A stretch of DNA of 64,000 bases from assembly GCA_028823345.1 (NCBI GenBank), contig JAPKBR010000007.1, positions 1-64,000 on the forward strand, given 5' to 3'. The notes under the pieces are model-generated. The model searched no databases and was not told where the DNA came from. It saw only the letters and a list, made by a program, of their open reading frames with translations. This document shows, piece by piece, positions 1 through 8,697 of this stretch. How positions within the stretch are numbered: the first letter of the stretch is position 1; the number at the start of each line of letters is the position of its first letter. A program made the translations under genes and the position numbers. The DNA comes from Planctomycetota bacterium. GTDB lineage: Bacteria > Planctomycetota > UBA1135 > GCA-002686595.

Positions 1-363
1 CAGCACAAACCCCACCCGCCCGGTGCGCAGCAGGGCCTCAGCCACGGGATTCAGTTCGATGCCCCCGGACTGCAGGTGAATCAAGGTAAAGACACTGTCT
101 CCGGCATTCATCAGGGCGGTCCAGGCGATGAGCAGCACGACTCCATTGCGATAGCGATCCACGAAAGATCCCTCCTTTTCCTCGGTCCGCCGCACCCGGG
201 CGCGGCGGCCGCCAAAGAGGGCATAGAAAGAAAAGCGTGGGGTGGCACTCTGCCGGCGATCCGGTCCCCGATTTTCGGGCACGCCTCCGGCATTGCCCGC
301 GCCCGTTTCAGGGGCGCTGGCAATCGGAGACAGCTCTGGGGAATCGGAGGATTGGAGATTCAT
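1..363 (-). CDS. DUF5658-type small membrane protein, C-terminus cut by window edge
   Basis: The reading frame opens with ATG at 363 and stays open to base 1, so the C-terminus lies outside the window. The first 70 or so residues are hydrophilic, proline- and arginine-rich and probably cytoplasmic. They are followed by a hydrophobic stretch (VVLLIAWTALMNAGDSVFTL) and then GGIELNPVAEALLRTGR. A helix carrying Asp/Thr followed by ELNP is the signature I recall for the DUF5658 family of small membrane proteins of unknown function. A purine-rich AAGAAGGG sits just upstream of the ATG. The gene starts 31 nt after the truD stop on the same strand, so it is probably the last visible member of that operon. 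The family call is from memory of the motif and the function is unknown. Confidence 0.6.
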   Translation of the reverse strand, partial: MNLQSSDSPELSPIASAPETGAGNAGGVPENRGPDRRQSATPRFSFYALFGGRRARVRRTEEKEGSFVDRYRNGVVLLIAWTALMNAGDSVFTLIHLQSGGIELNPVAEALLRTGRVGFVL

Positions 364-394
364 AGACCCTTCTTCATCGGCAGCAAAAGGCCTC

Positions 395-1501
395 CTACTG
401 CACTTCTCCTTGGGAAGGTGAGGCCGACAGTCCCCAGCCCACCCCAAGGCCTTTCCCCACCTCATCGATCACCGCGGTCGCAAAAGCACCCGGGGGCAAC
501 TCGAAAACCACCCACAATCCATCGGGAGTCTCCTCTGTGCTGACATTGCTAACCAGAGCTCGCAGGGGCCGGCGTGCCCCAAGGCGAGACAGGAACGGGC
601 CCGTGCGTTGCAAGTCTTCATTCGAGACCCCATCCGCCGCGAGCGCTCCCTCTTCCAATTCCAACACTGCCCCTTCGGGCAGACGGGCTCGCCGACCAGG
701 CAGAGGCCCGCTCGCGCTGATCTCTAAGTCCTTCGCCCTCGAAGAATCCGCCTCTTCTTCAACCAAGAATATTCCGCCGCTTTCATGGCGAATCGCCAGG
801 TCACCGGGGCAGACGGTTTGCAATCCCCCCTCCCAGCCCATGCGGGCCTCCAACACAGCGTTGAAAATCTGCGCTTGCCAAGCCCCCACCATCAGGGTCC
901 GCAAAGCCTTTGGCCAGTGCTTATGCCCCTGGCCCCGGGCGGCTTCACGCGCCCCCTGAACATCCCCCAACACCAGCATGCGCCCGATGGTGGCGTTGTC
1001 CCCCTTTTGGCCAAAGCGCTGGGCCATGTAACGATTGGGCACACCGCGCTCTTGCAAGAGTTGCATGACCTTGTCCACTGTGACTTTGCTTCCCTCAGGC
1101 AAGTCGCGCAACAGAATCCTGAAACGGTTGCCCGCAAGATGTCCACGGCGCAATTTATGCCCGTGGAGCGTCGCATCGATAATACGCAGGCGCGCATGCT
1201 CAAAGGCCATGGCCTGATCCACGCTGATCCCTTCCAAGGACAATCGTTGCTGGGTCACCGCCCGAGCGTCCTTTTGTCCTGCGTGCCCGATCGTGCGCGG
1301 GTCGAGATCAAAGTGCTTAGCCAGGACTCGCTTGGCCCGGGCCGTGTCGAGGCCCGTCTTTTCGATGGTGATGTACAGGTGCCCACCCTCGCCTGTGGCA
1401 GGGTAGAGGGGCAATTCCTGCACCTCAAAATCTTCCACTTCGCGGCGTATTTCAAAGGGCAAAGCTGCGCACTCGGGCGTCATCCAGTTGGTTTGTGTCA
1501 T
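395..1501 (-). CDS. truD: tRNA pseudouridine(13) synthase TruD
   Basis: The 368-residue protein belongs to the TruD family, which converts U13 of certain tRNAs to pseudouridine in the cytoplasm. The catalytic aspartate is visible in GQKDARAVTQQ (about Asp78), the counterpart of the family GxKDxxAVT motif. A second hallmark, NRYMAQRFGQKGDNATIGR, is the conserved N-Y/F-x-QRFG segment leading into the TRUD insertion domain. I chose the ATG at 1501 because the frame upstream of it runs into the preceding gene, and this start gives an N-terminus of normal TruD length. It begins 7 nt after the DUF1501 gene stop, so the two are probably co-transcribed even though their functions are unrelated. Confidence 0.93.
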   Translation of the reverse strand: MTQTNWMTPECAALPFEIRREVEDFEVQELPLYPATGEGGHLYITIEKTGLDTARAKRVLAKHFDLDPRTIGHAGQKDARAVTQQRLSLEGISVDQAMAFEHARLRIIDATLHGHKLRRGHLAGNRFRILLRDLPEGSKVTVDKVMQLLQERGVPNRYMAQRFGQKGDNATIGRMLVLGDVQGAREAARGQGHKHWPKALRTLMVGAWQAQIFNAVLEARMGWEGGLQTVCPGDLAIRHESGGIFLVEEEADSSRAKDLEISASGPLPGRRARLPEGAVLELEEGALAADGVSNEDLQRTGPFLSRLGARRPLRALVSNVSTEETPDGLWVVFELPPGAFATAVIDEVGKGLGVGWGLSASPSQGEVQ

Positions 1502-1508
1502 GGCATTC

Positions 1509-2903
1509 TTAGGCGAACCAGTGGTGCATGATACGCCCCTCATTCGTGGGGCCGATCAAGCGTCTGTTCAAACCTAGGTGCCGCACACTAGTGGAGTAGG
1601 GATCAATGCCCAAGGACCAAAGCATGGTGGCTTGCAAATCGCGCACACTGACCGGGTCGCGCGCAATGCTATAGCCCAGCTCATCGGTGGCCCCATATAC
1701 CTCTCCCCCCCGAATGCCTGCCCCGGCAAACCACATGCTGAAGCAACCCGCATGATGGTCCCGGCCCAGTCGAGTGGAGCCACCTCGCGCCTCATTCATG
1801 GGGGTGCGGCCAAACTCGCCGCCCCAGACCACGAGAGTGTCCTCCAGCAGGCCCCGGCGATGTAAATCGCGCACCAGGGCAGCGATGGGTCGATCCACGG
1901 AAAGGCACTTTTTGGGGAACGTGTCCACCAGATCATCTCCGGTACTGGTGCCATGCAGGTCCCAACCCCAATCAAAGAGCTGCACCCAACGCACGCCGGA
2001 CTCCACTAAGCGTCGGGCCAAGAGGCAATTGGCTCCAAAGGACGCTTGGCCTGGGGTCACCCCATAGTCCTCAAGCACATGGGCTGGTTCCTTATTCAGG
2101 TCAGCCACATCCGGCACGCTGCTTTGCATGCGCCAAGCCAGCTCGTACTGTTCCATGCGTGCGCGCACTTCAGGATCACCGCTTTGTTCGGCGGTCAAAC
2201 CATTTAGCTGGGAGAGGGCATCCAAACCCGCACGCCTGCCGGGACGGGAAAGACCAGCAGGATCCTGCACATACAGGATCGGCTCGCCCTTGCTACGCAG
2301 GCGTACACCTTGATGTTGACTCGCCAAGAACCCAGCGCCCCAGGTGCTCTTGCCCCCGGTGGGGTCGCTGCCCCCCGAACCCAACACGCAGTAGCTAGGC
2401 AGGTTGGGGTTCAAGCTACCCAATTCACTGCTGGCCCAGGCGCCCATGGAGGCAGCCCCCGGTTGGGCATTCCCCGTGAACATCATCAAGTCCGCGGGGG
2501 CGTGGTTGAACTGATCTGTGTGCATGGAGCGCACCAGGGTGGTGTGCTCAGCGATAGAGGCAAAATGGGGCAAGTGCTCGCTGACGGTCCAGCCTGTGCT
2601 GGGCACTTGGTAGTTCCGCCAGGGAGAACCCAAGAGGGTCGGTCGACCCTTGATGAACGCCAAACGCTTGCCCTCGATGAACTCCTTAGGACAAAGGGTC
2701 CCATGCAGCCGGTTGAGGGTTGGCTTAATGTCGAACATGTCAAGCTGGGGAGGCCCACCGGACATTTGCAACCAGATCACGCGCTTGGCCCGGGGGGAGC
2801 CGGCGAAGCCGCTTCCAAAAGCATGCCCCGCTAGTCCCGCAAGACCAGCGCCACCGGCCGAGAGCAAACCACGCCGGGAAAGGGGCTCTTGGGGACCGCT
2901 CAT
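1509..2903 (-). CDS. DUF1501 family secreted protein (Tat substrate)
   Basis: This is a 464-residue protein of the DUF1501 family, which has the alkaline-phosphatase/sulfatase fold and is greatly expanded in Planctomycetota. The N-terminus has a twin-arginine signal (SRRGLLSAGGAGLAGLAG), so it is exported folded. Family landmarks include WLQMSGGPPQLDMFD near residue 50, a VRSMHTDQFNHAPA block, GVRWVQLFDWGWDLH and VVWGGEFGRTP towards the C-terminus, then GRDHHAGCFSMWFAGAG. The ATG at 2903 overlaps the upstream stop as ATGA, so translation is coupled to the PSCyt1/DUF1553 gene. That pairing is the standard planctomycete arrangement. The substrate is unknown; the pair is generally thought to act on complex polysaccharides or sulfated glycans outside the cytoplasm, but nothing here proves it. 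Confidence 0.9.
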   Translation of the reverse strand: MSGPQEPLSRRGLLSAGGAGLAGLAGHAFGSGFAGSPRAKRVIWLQMSGGPPQLDMFDIKPTLNRLHGTLCPKEFIEGKRLAFIKGRPTLLGSPWRNYQVPSTGWTVSEHLPHFASIAEHTTLVRSMHTDQFNHAPADLMMFTGNAQPGAASMGAWASSELGSLNPNLPSYCVLGSGGSDPTGGKSTWGAGFLASQHQGVRLRSKGEPILYVQDPAGLSRPGRRAGLDALSQLNGLTAEQSGDPEVRARMEQYELAWRMQSSVPDVADLNKEPAHVLEDYGVTPGQASFGANCLLARRLVESGVRWVQLFDWGWDLHGTSTGDDLVDTFPKKCLSVDRPIAALVRDLHRRGLLEDTLVVWGGEFGRTPMNEARGGSTRLGRDHHAGCFSMWFAGAGIRGGEVYGATDELGYSIARDPVSVRDLQATMLWSLGIDPYSTSVRHLGLNRRLIGPTNEGRIMHHWFA

Positions 2904-5900
2904 TTGGTCAACACCTCGTCCAGATTCAAAAGAGTCCCCGCCACCAAAGTCCAAGCGGCGTATTCAGCGGGGTCAGCGCCCTCGGGCAGACCACCAAGGG
3001 GAGAATCTCCGGGGGCGGCGAACTCAAGGGCTTGCGCTTTGTCCTCGCTGAAACGCTGGAATTCCGCGGCAAACAGTTCCTCCACGATGGCCAGTCGCTC
3101 GGGATCCGCAGGGCGCAACCGAGTGCGACGCAGGGCAAAACGTGCTTTCTCTTTGGGGCTGCTCCCACCCTGTTCGACGATCATGCGCCCAAGGGCCACG
3201 GCGGCCTCATGGAACACCGGATCGTTGAGGGTCACAAAAACCTGCAGGGGGGTGTTGGTGGCAATGCGGCGGATCGTGCAGTTCTCCCGGGAGGGCGCAT
3301 CAAATGTTTCGAGCATGGGATAGGGCGTGCTGCGTCGCAGGAACACATACACCCCACGCCGAAAACGGTCCTCTCCCTGGTCGGTCTTCCAATCACGCTG
3401 GCCGTTGAACGCCGCTTGCCATAGGCCCGGGGGCTGAGGAGGGAAGACGCTGGGGCCGCCGATCTTTTGGGTCAACAGGCCGCTCATGGCCAGGGCTTGA
3501 TCGCGCACCATTTCCGCTTCGAGGCGCACCCTGGGTCCACGGGAAAAAAATTGATTCTCCGGATCCAAGCTGGTCTTCCGCTGGCTCCGCTGGGCATCTT
3601 GTCGATAGGTCGAACTGAGCACCATGGTTCGCAGCAGGGCTTTTTGATCCCAGCCGGAAGCCATGAACTCAAGGGCCAACCAATCAAGCAGCTTCGGGTG
3701 ACTGGGGGCGCTGCCTTGATGGCCAAAGTCCTCCTCGGTGCGCACAAGCCCCGCGCCAAACAAGCGCGCCCAAAGCCGGTTCGCATGCACTCGGGCGGTG
3801 AGGGGGTTTTGGCTCGAACACAGCCAACGCGCCAGGTCCAGACGAGTGGGATTGCTGGGGGTTGATTCCCGCACAAAGGCGGCGGGTACCGCGGCGGGGA
3901 CAGGCCTAGCGGGGGAAAGGAAGTTGCCCTTGATCAGCACGTGGGTTTCACGCTGCTTGTCCGGGGCCATGGCCCTCATGATGGGAGTTCGGGTACGCGG
4001 CAGGGCATCGAGTTGACCTTGCAGGACATCGATCTCCTGTTGGAAGTGGAGCAACTTTGGATCGCTGAGCCGCGCCTGGACCAAGAGCCTGTCCCGCTCT
4101 TGCTCATTCCGTTCCAACTCGGGCTTATGAAGGGCCTGCGTGAGCGCATCGTCGAGGGCGATTAGTTCCCCGGGGGCGGTACTGGTCGCCAGGCGCAGGG
4201 CGCCGATGGTGTGCTGGGTGCCATAGTCCTGCCACAACTCAAGGGTCCATTCCCCCGCCGGGGCCAGGAAATTCAAGCCGAAAATTGCCTCGTGACTGTT
4301 TCCTTGACCGGGTCCAATTCCCCAGCCCGAATTCCCATCAAGGCGCAGATCAATCGCGTTCTCGACGCCCCAATTGGTTTGGGAAAAGCTCGCGCTGGCA
4401 GTCTGGATCGGCACCCGCATGGGATCGCGCCCGGGGTGAAAAGCCAAGGACGGGGTGGGCACTTGCTCGAGGGTTGTGCGCCAGATCACCTGCCCTCCAT
4501 CATCCAGAAAACTGACCACAACTCCGGCCAGACGCGCTTCCAGTGCGGGGCCCGTTCGGTTGTGGAGCACGACCTCCTCGATCCCATGGGCGACGGGCCA
4601 ATCGACCTGCCACCAGGGATCGTCTTCCGTAAGCGTGTGGGTCACCGATCCCTTGGTGAAATCGCCGCTAGTGTTGCCGTCCACCGCCAACTCAGGAGGG
4701 CCCCCATAGGCCACGCTGGACTGGGTCACGGTTCCTCCACCGGCCACATTGAGGCCACCGGAAATGATCTCCACCTCGGCCAGGGAGAGGATGCGCTTGG
4801 CGCCGGGCAAATCGATGCGTACGGTTTTGGCCAGAAGCACCAAGGGCGGATCGGGAACGAGACGCGCCTCCAAATGACTGAGCGCAAAGTTCCCGTTGTT
4901 TGTGGAACGGCCCGGGCCGCCCCCGGGCAAGGACGGATCTGCCTCGGCCGTCAGGCGCAGGGCTCTCAAGGGCCCGCTGTCAAAGGTCAAGACCAGGTGC
5001 TCACGGTCCGGGTTAGGACCGCCCAGCAGCATGAGCCCATCCTCGCCCAGGGTGCCGGTCGTGCCTTCCGTTCCCGCGGCTAGCATCTTGGTCACGGGCA
5101 GCCAGGATTCGTCCAGGGTCCTTTGACGCTGAACAAGGTCCGCTAAAAGGTCTTTATCCGACTGGGCCCCATCGCGCTCCCCATGCAGCCCGGCGATCTC
5201 TGTGCCCAAGTCTTGCGCCCGTTCTAAATCCGTCCCGGCCAACACTTCAAGGTGTGGCCGATCATCACTGTGATCCGCATCGGCGGTCTGATTGAAGATT
5301 GCAAAGGCCGAGTAATAGTCATCATGGCTGATGGGATCAAACTTGTGACTGTGGCATTCGGCGCAACCCATGCTGAGACCCATCCACACCGCAAAGGTCG
5401 TGTTGGTGCGATCCTTGACCGCGAGAACCCGGAACTCTTCATCGTCCGTGCCCCCTTCGGTGTTGGTCATGGTGTTGCGATGAAAGGCGGTAGCCAACCG
5501 TTGCGCCTGGGTCGGCTCGGGCAAGAGATCCCCGGCCAATTGTTCCAGGGTGAATTGATCGTAGGGCAGGTTGCGGTTGAGGGCATCAATCACCCAATCC
5601 CGGTAGGGCCAAATCGTGCGAAGGGGGTCAGACCCATGGCCCATGGAGTCCGCATAGCGGGCGAGATCCAACCAAACCGCAGCCCAGCGTTCCCCGTAAG
5701 CTGGGTCGGCCAGATACTTTTCGACCAGAGCCCGGTATGCCTCGTCGCTGGGATCCGCTGCGTAAGCAGCGGCCTCTTCCCAACTGGGGGGCAACCCGCG
5801 CAGGTCGAAGGACAAACGGCGTGCGAGTCCAAAGGAATCCCGGCTGTCGGTGGGCCGCATCCCCTCGACCTCAAGGCGCGCGAGGACGAAACGATCCAGG

Positions 5901-6316
5901 TCCGATTGGGCCCAAGAGCCGTCCCGGGTCTCGGGGATCGAATGCTGGACCGGTCCCACAAAAGCCCAATGCTGGGATGCGGGAGCCCCGACCTGCACCC
6001 ATTCGGTCAACAGCTCGATCTCGTCTGCAGAGAGCGCGTGCCCCGAATCCGCAGGAGGCATGGGGTCAGCTGGATCCGTGATCCGCCGGACCAGCAGGCT
6101 GACGCCATCGTCACCTGGATCCAAAACGCTGCCGCTCTTGCCTCCGATTAAAAAAGCCTCGCGCTCATCCAGTCGCAATTGGGCCTTGCGCGCCTCCTGA
6201 TCAGGACCGTGACAGGCGAAGCACTGACGGGCCAACACGTCCCGGGCGGCGCTGGCCAAGTCATCCTCGAGCTCAACGCCGAGGGGCAAGCATAGGATCA
6301 GGGAAAGGGACCACAC
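2900..6316 (-). CDS. PSCyt1/DUF1549/DUF1553 secreted haem protein with internal F5/8-type (fucolectin-like) domain
   Basis: This 1138-residue protein has the classic planctomycete layout. A short signal sequence is followed by a PSCyt1 haem domain (CFACHG, residues 32-37), a DUF1549/PSCyt2 region (about 137-350) with a second haem motif CAECH at 318-322, and a DUF1553 region (about 830-1080). Between them, residues about 495-615 look like a fucolectin/F5-8 type C sugar-binding domain: TVTQSSVAYGG, LAVDGNTSGDF, SVTHTLTEDDPWWQVD and VVLHNRTG are its usual landmarks. The start is GTG at 6316; no upstream in-frame ATG is available. The gene is translationally coupled to the DUF1501 gene. The likely role is extracytoplasmic and redox-linked, perhaps in polysaccharide processing; the exact reaction is not known. 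Confidence 0.9.
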   Translation of the reverse strand: MWSLSLILCLPLGVELEDDLASAARDVLARQCFACHGPDQEARKAQLRLDEREAFLIGGKSGSVLDPGDDGVSLLVRRITDPADPMPPADSGHALSADEIELLTEWVQVGAPASQHWAFVGPVQHSIPETRDGSWAQSDLDRFVLARLEVEGMRPTDSRDSFGLARRLSFDLRGLPPSWEEAAAYAADPSDEAYRALVEKYLADPAYGERWAAVWLDLARYADSMGHGSDPLRTIWPYRDWVIDALNRNLPYDQFTLEQLAGDLLPEPTQAQRLATAFHRNTMTNTEGGTDDEEFRVLAVKDRTNTTFAVWMGLSMGCAECHSHKFDPISHDDYYSAFAIFNQTADADHSDDRPHLEVLAGTDLERAQDLGTEIAGLHGERDGAQSDKDLLADLVQRQRTLDESWLPVTKMLAAGTEGTTGTLGEDGLMLLGGPNPDREHLVLTFDSGPLRALRLTAEADPSLPGGGPGRSTNNGNFALSHLEARLVPDPPLVLLAKTVRIDLPGAKRILSLAEVEIISGGLNVAGGGTVTQSSVAYGGPPELAVDGNTSGDFTKGSVTHTLTEDDPWWQVDWPVAHGIEEVVLHNRTGPALEARLAGVVVSFLDDGGQVIWRTTLEQVPTPSLAFHPGRDPMRVPIQTASASFSQTNWGVENAIDLRLDGNSGWGIGPGQGNSHEAIFGLNFLAPAGEWTLELWQDYGTQHTIGALRLATSTAPGELIALDDALTQALHKPELERNEQERDRLLVQARLSDPKLLHFQQEIDVLQGQLDALPRTRTPIMRAMAPDKQRETHVLIKGNFLSPARPVPAAVPAAFVRESTPSNPTRLDLARWLCSSQNPLTARVHANRLWARLFGAGLVRTEEDFGHQGSAPSHPKLLDWLALEFMASGWDQKALLRTMVLSSTYRQDAQRSQRKTSLDPENQFFSRGPRVRLEAEMVRDQALAMSGLLTQKIGGPSVFPPQPPGLWQAAFNGQRDWKTDQGEDRFRRGVYVFLRRSTPYPMLETFDAPSRENCTIRRIATNTPLQVFVTLNDPVFHEAAVALGRMIVEQGGSSPKEKARFALRRTRLRPADPERLAIVEELFAAEFQRFSEDKAQALEFAAPGDSPLGGLPEGADPAEYAAWTLVAGTLLNLDEVLTK

Positions 6317-6355
6317 GCCCTCTGTTATAGCATATCCAGTCCAGGACCGCGAAGC

Positions 6356-7486
6356 TCAGGCCCCTTGGCCGGCCAGCACTTCTTCGTAGATCGCGAGGGT
6401 CTCGTCCACCATGCGATCCAAGCCGAAATCCGAGGCAACCCGCAGGGCCCCGGCCTTCGCCCAACGGGCGCAAAGTTCGGGATCCAGAGCAGCCTCCAAC
6501 ATGCCCGCCGCCAGACGTCCGGGGTCATCCTTGGGCACCAGGCGACCGGTCTCTCCGTCTAGGACGACCTCGGGGATGGCGGAAACATCGGTAGAGACCA
6601 CGGGCACCCCGGAGGCCATGGCCTCAAGAAATACCAACCCGAGTCCTTCCCAACGGGAAGCCATCACGAACAAATCGCTGGCGGCCATCAGCCGGGGCAC
6701 GTCGCGCCGGATGCCAGCGAACTGCACAAGCGTTCCCAGTTCCAGCCGCGAAGCCTCGTCCTCGGCATTGCGCTTGCCTTCTCCAAAGGGATCATCCCCC
6801 ACCAATAGGAGTCGCATGCGCGATCCCACGCGCTCGTCCCGGCGGGCGGCATCAAGGGCTTGCAGCAGAACCTCGTGAGCTTTTTGTGCAGCGAAACGCG
6901 CCACGCAAATCATCACAAAGGCGTCCTTAGGCCAACCAAATTCCTCGCGCACACCGAGAGGATCTGGCTTCTGCGCAGCTTGCTCAAAAGGAGTACGGTC
7001 GATGCCATAATAAACCTGGCGCATACTCTTGGGATCCACACGCCCGTGTTGAGCCACGAAACGCCCCACATGCTTCGAGAGAACAATCGTGCGCGCGGGC
7101 CAGTTACCCAACACTCCGTGAATGCGACTGACCCAGGGGCGCAGCAGGGCGCGCTCGTCATTGTGCTTGCCGCTGATCAGTCGTGGACGAAAGCCACGCA
7201 AGCGAGCGGCCAGAGCGGTGGCCGCGTCTGCTTTCAGAAGATGGCTGTGCACTATGTCCGCTTCCTGGGCAAGTCGAGCAATGCCTGAAATACAGCTGGG
7301 GCCCGAACCGAGACTGGACACCGACTCGGCCCCCACGGCCAGAAAGTCCTCCGCAAGGGCGCCATCGCCCTTGAGATAGGCCACCCGTACCTGATGCCCA
7401 CGGGCAACTTGGCCCTTTACCTGGGACAACAGATGAACCTCTGCCCCGCCCACGTCCAAGGTGGTGATCACATGTTGAATCTTCAA
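6356..7486 (-). CDS. Glycosyltransferase family 4 protein
   Basis: This is a 376-residue GT-B fold retaining glycosyltransferase that transfers a sugar from a nucleotide-sugar donor. The N-terminal acceptor domain starts MKIQHVITTLDVGGAEVHLL, the usual GT4 opening with GGAE. The C-terminal donor domain carries the E-x7-E motif in SRWEGLGLVFLEAMASGVPV. I start it at TTG 7486: this overlaps the TGA of the upstream gene as TTGA, a GGAG sits 5 nt upstream, and no ATG matches the family N-terminus. The gene is translationally coupled to the second GT4 gene and lies in a run with a polyprenyl-phosphate sugar transferase, so both probably extend an envelope polysaccharide or glycolipid. Sugar specificity cannot be read from the sequence. 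Confidence 0.88.
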   Translation of the reverse strand: MKIQHVITTLDVGGAEVHLLSQVKGQVARGHQVRVAYLKGDGALAEDFLAVGAESVSSLGSGPSCISGIARLAQEADIVHSHLLKADAATALAARLRGFRPRLISGKHNDERALLRPWVSRIHGVLGNWPARTIVLSKHVGRFVAQHGRVDPKSMRQVYYGIDRTPFEQAAQKPDPLGVREEFGWPKDAFVMICVARFAAQKAHEVLLQALDAARRDERVGSRMRLLLVGDDPFGEGKRNAEDEASRLELGTLVQFAGIRRDVPRLMAASDLFVMASRWEGLGLVFLEAMASGVPVVSTDVSAIPEVVLDGETGRLVPKDDPGRLAAGMLEAALDPELCARWAKAGALRVASDFGLDRMVDETLAIYEEVLAGQGA

Positions 7487-8610
7487 AGCAACTCCAAATA
7501 CACACGGTCCAAACCGCGCACCATACTGTCGAGACTGTAATGCTTGGCCACGCGCTCTTGACCAGCACGCCCCATTTGCGCCCATTCTTCCCGGGATTTG
7601 CCTAGAGCCTCGCGCAAGGCCGCTGCAACGCTGGGGGCGCTGATGGCTGAACTCAGAAATCCCGTCACACCGGACAGGACCACCTCCCGTGCACCGTCCA
7701 CAGGGGTCGCCACCACGGGCATACCCCGGGCCATGGCTTCCAAAACCACATAGGGCAAGCCCTCCCAACGGGAGGGCAAGAGCAACAGGTCCGCCCGTGC
7801 CATAAGAGCCGGAACGTCATCCCGCGGACCGAGGAATCGCACCCGCTCGGTGACCCCAAGGGCTTTGGCTTGAGCTTTGAGTTCACTGGTGTCACCGGGC
7901 CCGACGCAAAGCAACTGCACCTGTTCCAGCCCGGCCTCCGCGAGGGCCGCTAAAGCTAAATCCTGGCCCTTGGCCGCGTAGATCAGGCCGACCAAAATAA
8001 CCAGGGGACCGTTTGGATCGAGACCGAAGCTCTCTTCGCTGGGCGTAGCCGTGGCATAGGGTTTTGGATCAATCCCGTTCGACACCACAGCAACCTTTGC
8101 AGGATCAATGAAGCCAGCCTTGGCAAAGGTGTCCGCTTCTCCCGACCCGACTGCCACAAATGTCTGGGTGGACTTGGCGTAATGCTGCTCGATGGTGCGA
8201 TAAAGCCAGCGCTTAGGAGCTGAAAAGAGTGCTTCGAACAGAAAGGAAAAAGTGTGAGGCGTGTGCACACGGACTCCGATTCCCGTACTGATCGAAGCTT
8301 GCCGACCAAGAACCCCGGCCTTGCTCGAATGGGTGTGAACAATATCGGGCCGAAAGTTACGCAGGATTTTTTTGATCTGGCCCAGGTGCTGGAAATCCGT
8401 CCAGGGAGCTGGTCGGCGCAACATGTCCAGCACATGAACCTTTACCCCAGCGGCGCGCATGAGTTCCAGATCCGGAGGGAAACTCTCGTCCCGCAGGGTA
8501 GAGACGACCACCCCTACCTCGTAGCCCAAGTCACTCTGACCGAGGGCCACGTCGACCAAGTGCCGCCGCGTACCACCAATCGTGCACTCCATCAGATGTA
8601 GGACCCGCAT
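7483..8610 (-). CDS. Glycosyltransferase family 4 protein
   Basis: The 375-residue protein opens with MRVLHLMECTIGGTRRHLVD, a GT4 Rossmann start with the GG..RH acceptor loop often seen in polysaccharide cluster enzymes. It continues with DIVHTHSSKAGVLGR and HTPHTFSF in the N-terminal domain. The donor domain has VVSNGID, FLGPRDDVPALMARADLLLLPS and the E-x7-E motif in RWEGLPYVVLEAMARG. The gene lies 87 nt downstream of the sugar-1-phosphate transferase and is coupled by a TTGA overlap to the next GT4 gene. The most economical reading is that the three genes assemble the first sugars of a lipid-linked repeat unit. Linkage and sugar are unknown. Confidence 0.9.
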   Translation of the reverse strand: MRVLHLMECTIGGTRRHLVDVALGQSDLGYEVGVVVSTLRDESFPPDLELMRAAGVKVHVLDMLRRPAPWTDFQHLGQIKKILRNFRPDIVHTHSSKAGVLGRQASISTGIGVRVHTPHTFSFLFEALFSAPKRWLYRTIEQHYAKSTQTFVAVGSGEADTFAKAGFIDPAKVAVVSNGIDPKPYATATPSEESFGLDPNGPLVILVGLIYAAKGQDLALAALAEAGLEQVQLLCVGPGDTSELKAQAKALGVTERVRFLGPRDDVPALMARADLLLLPSRWEGLPYVVLEAMARGMPVVATPVDGAREVVLSGVTGFLSSAISAPSVAAALREALGKSREEWAQMGRAGQERVAKHYSLDSMVRGLDRVYLELL

Positions 8611-8697
8611 TCAGTCCCTATTGCACCGTTTTCGTCCCTCGAGTTCCAGAGCGCTGCGCCAGAAGACAATAAACCCCAGCAACCAGGGCGAGGCGAC

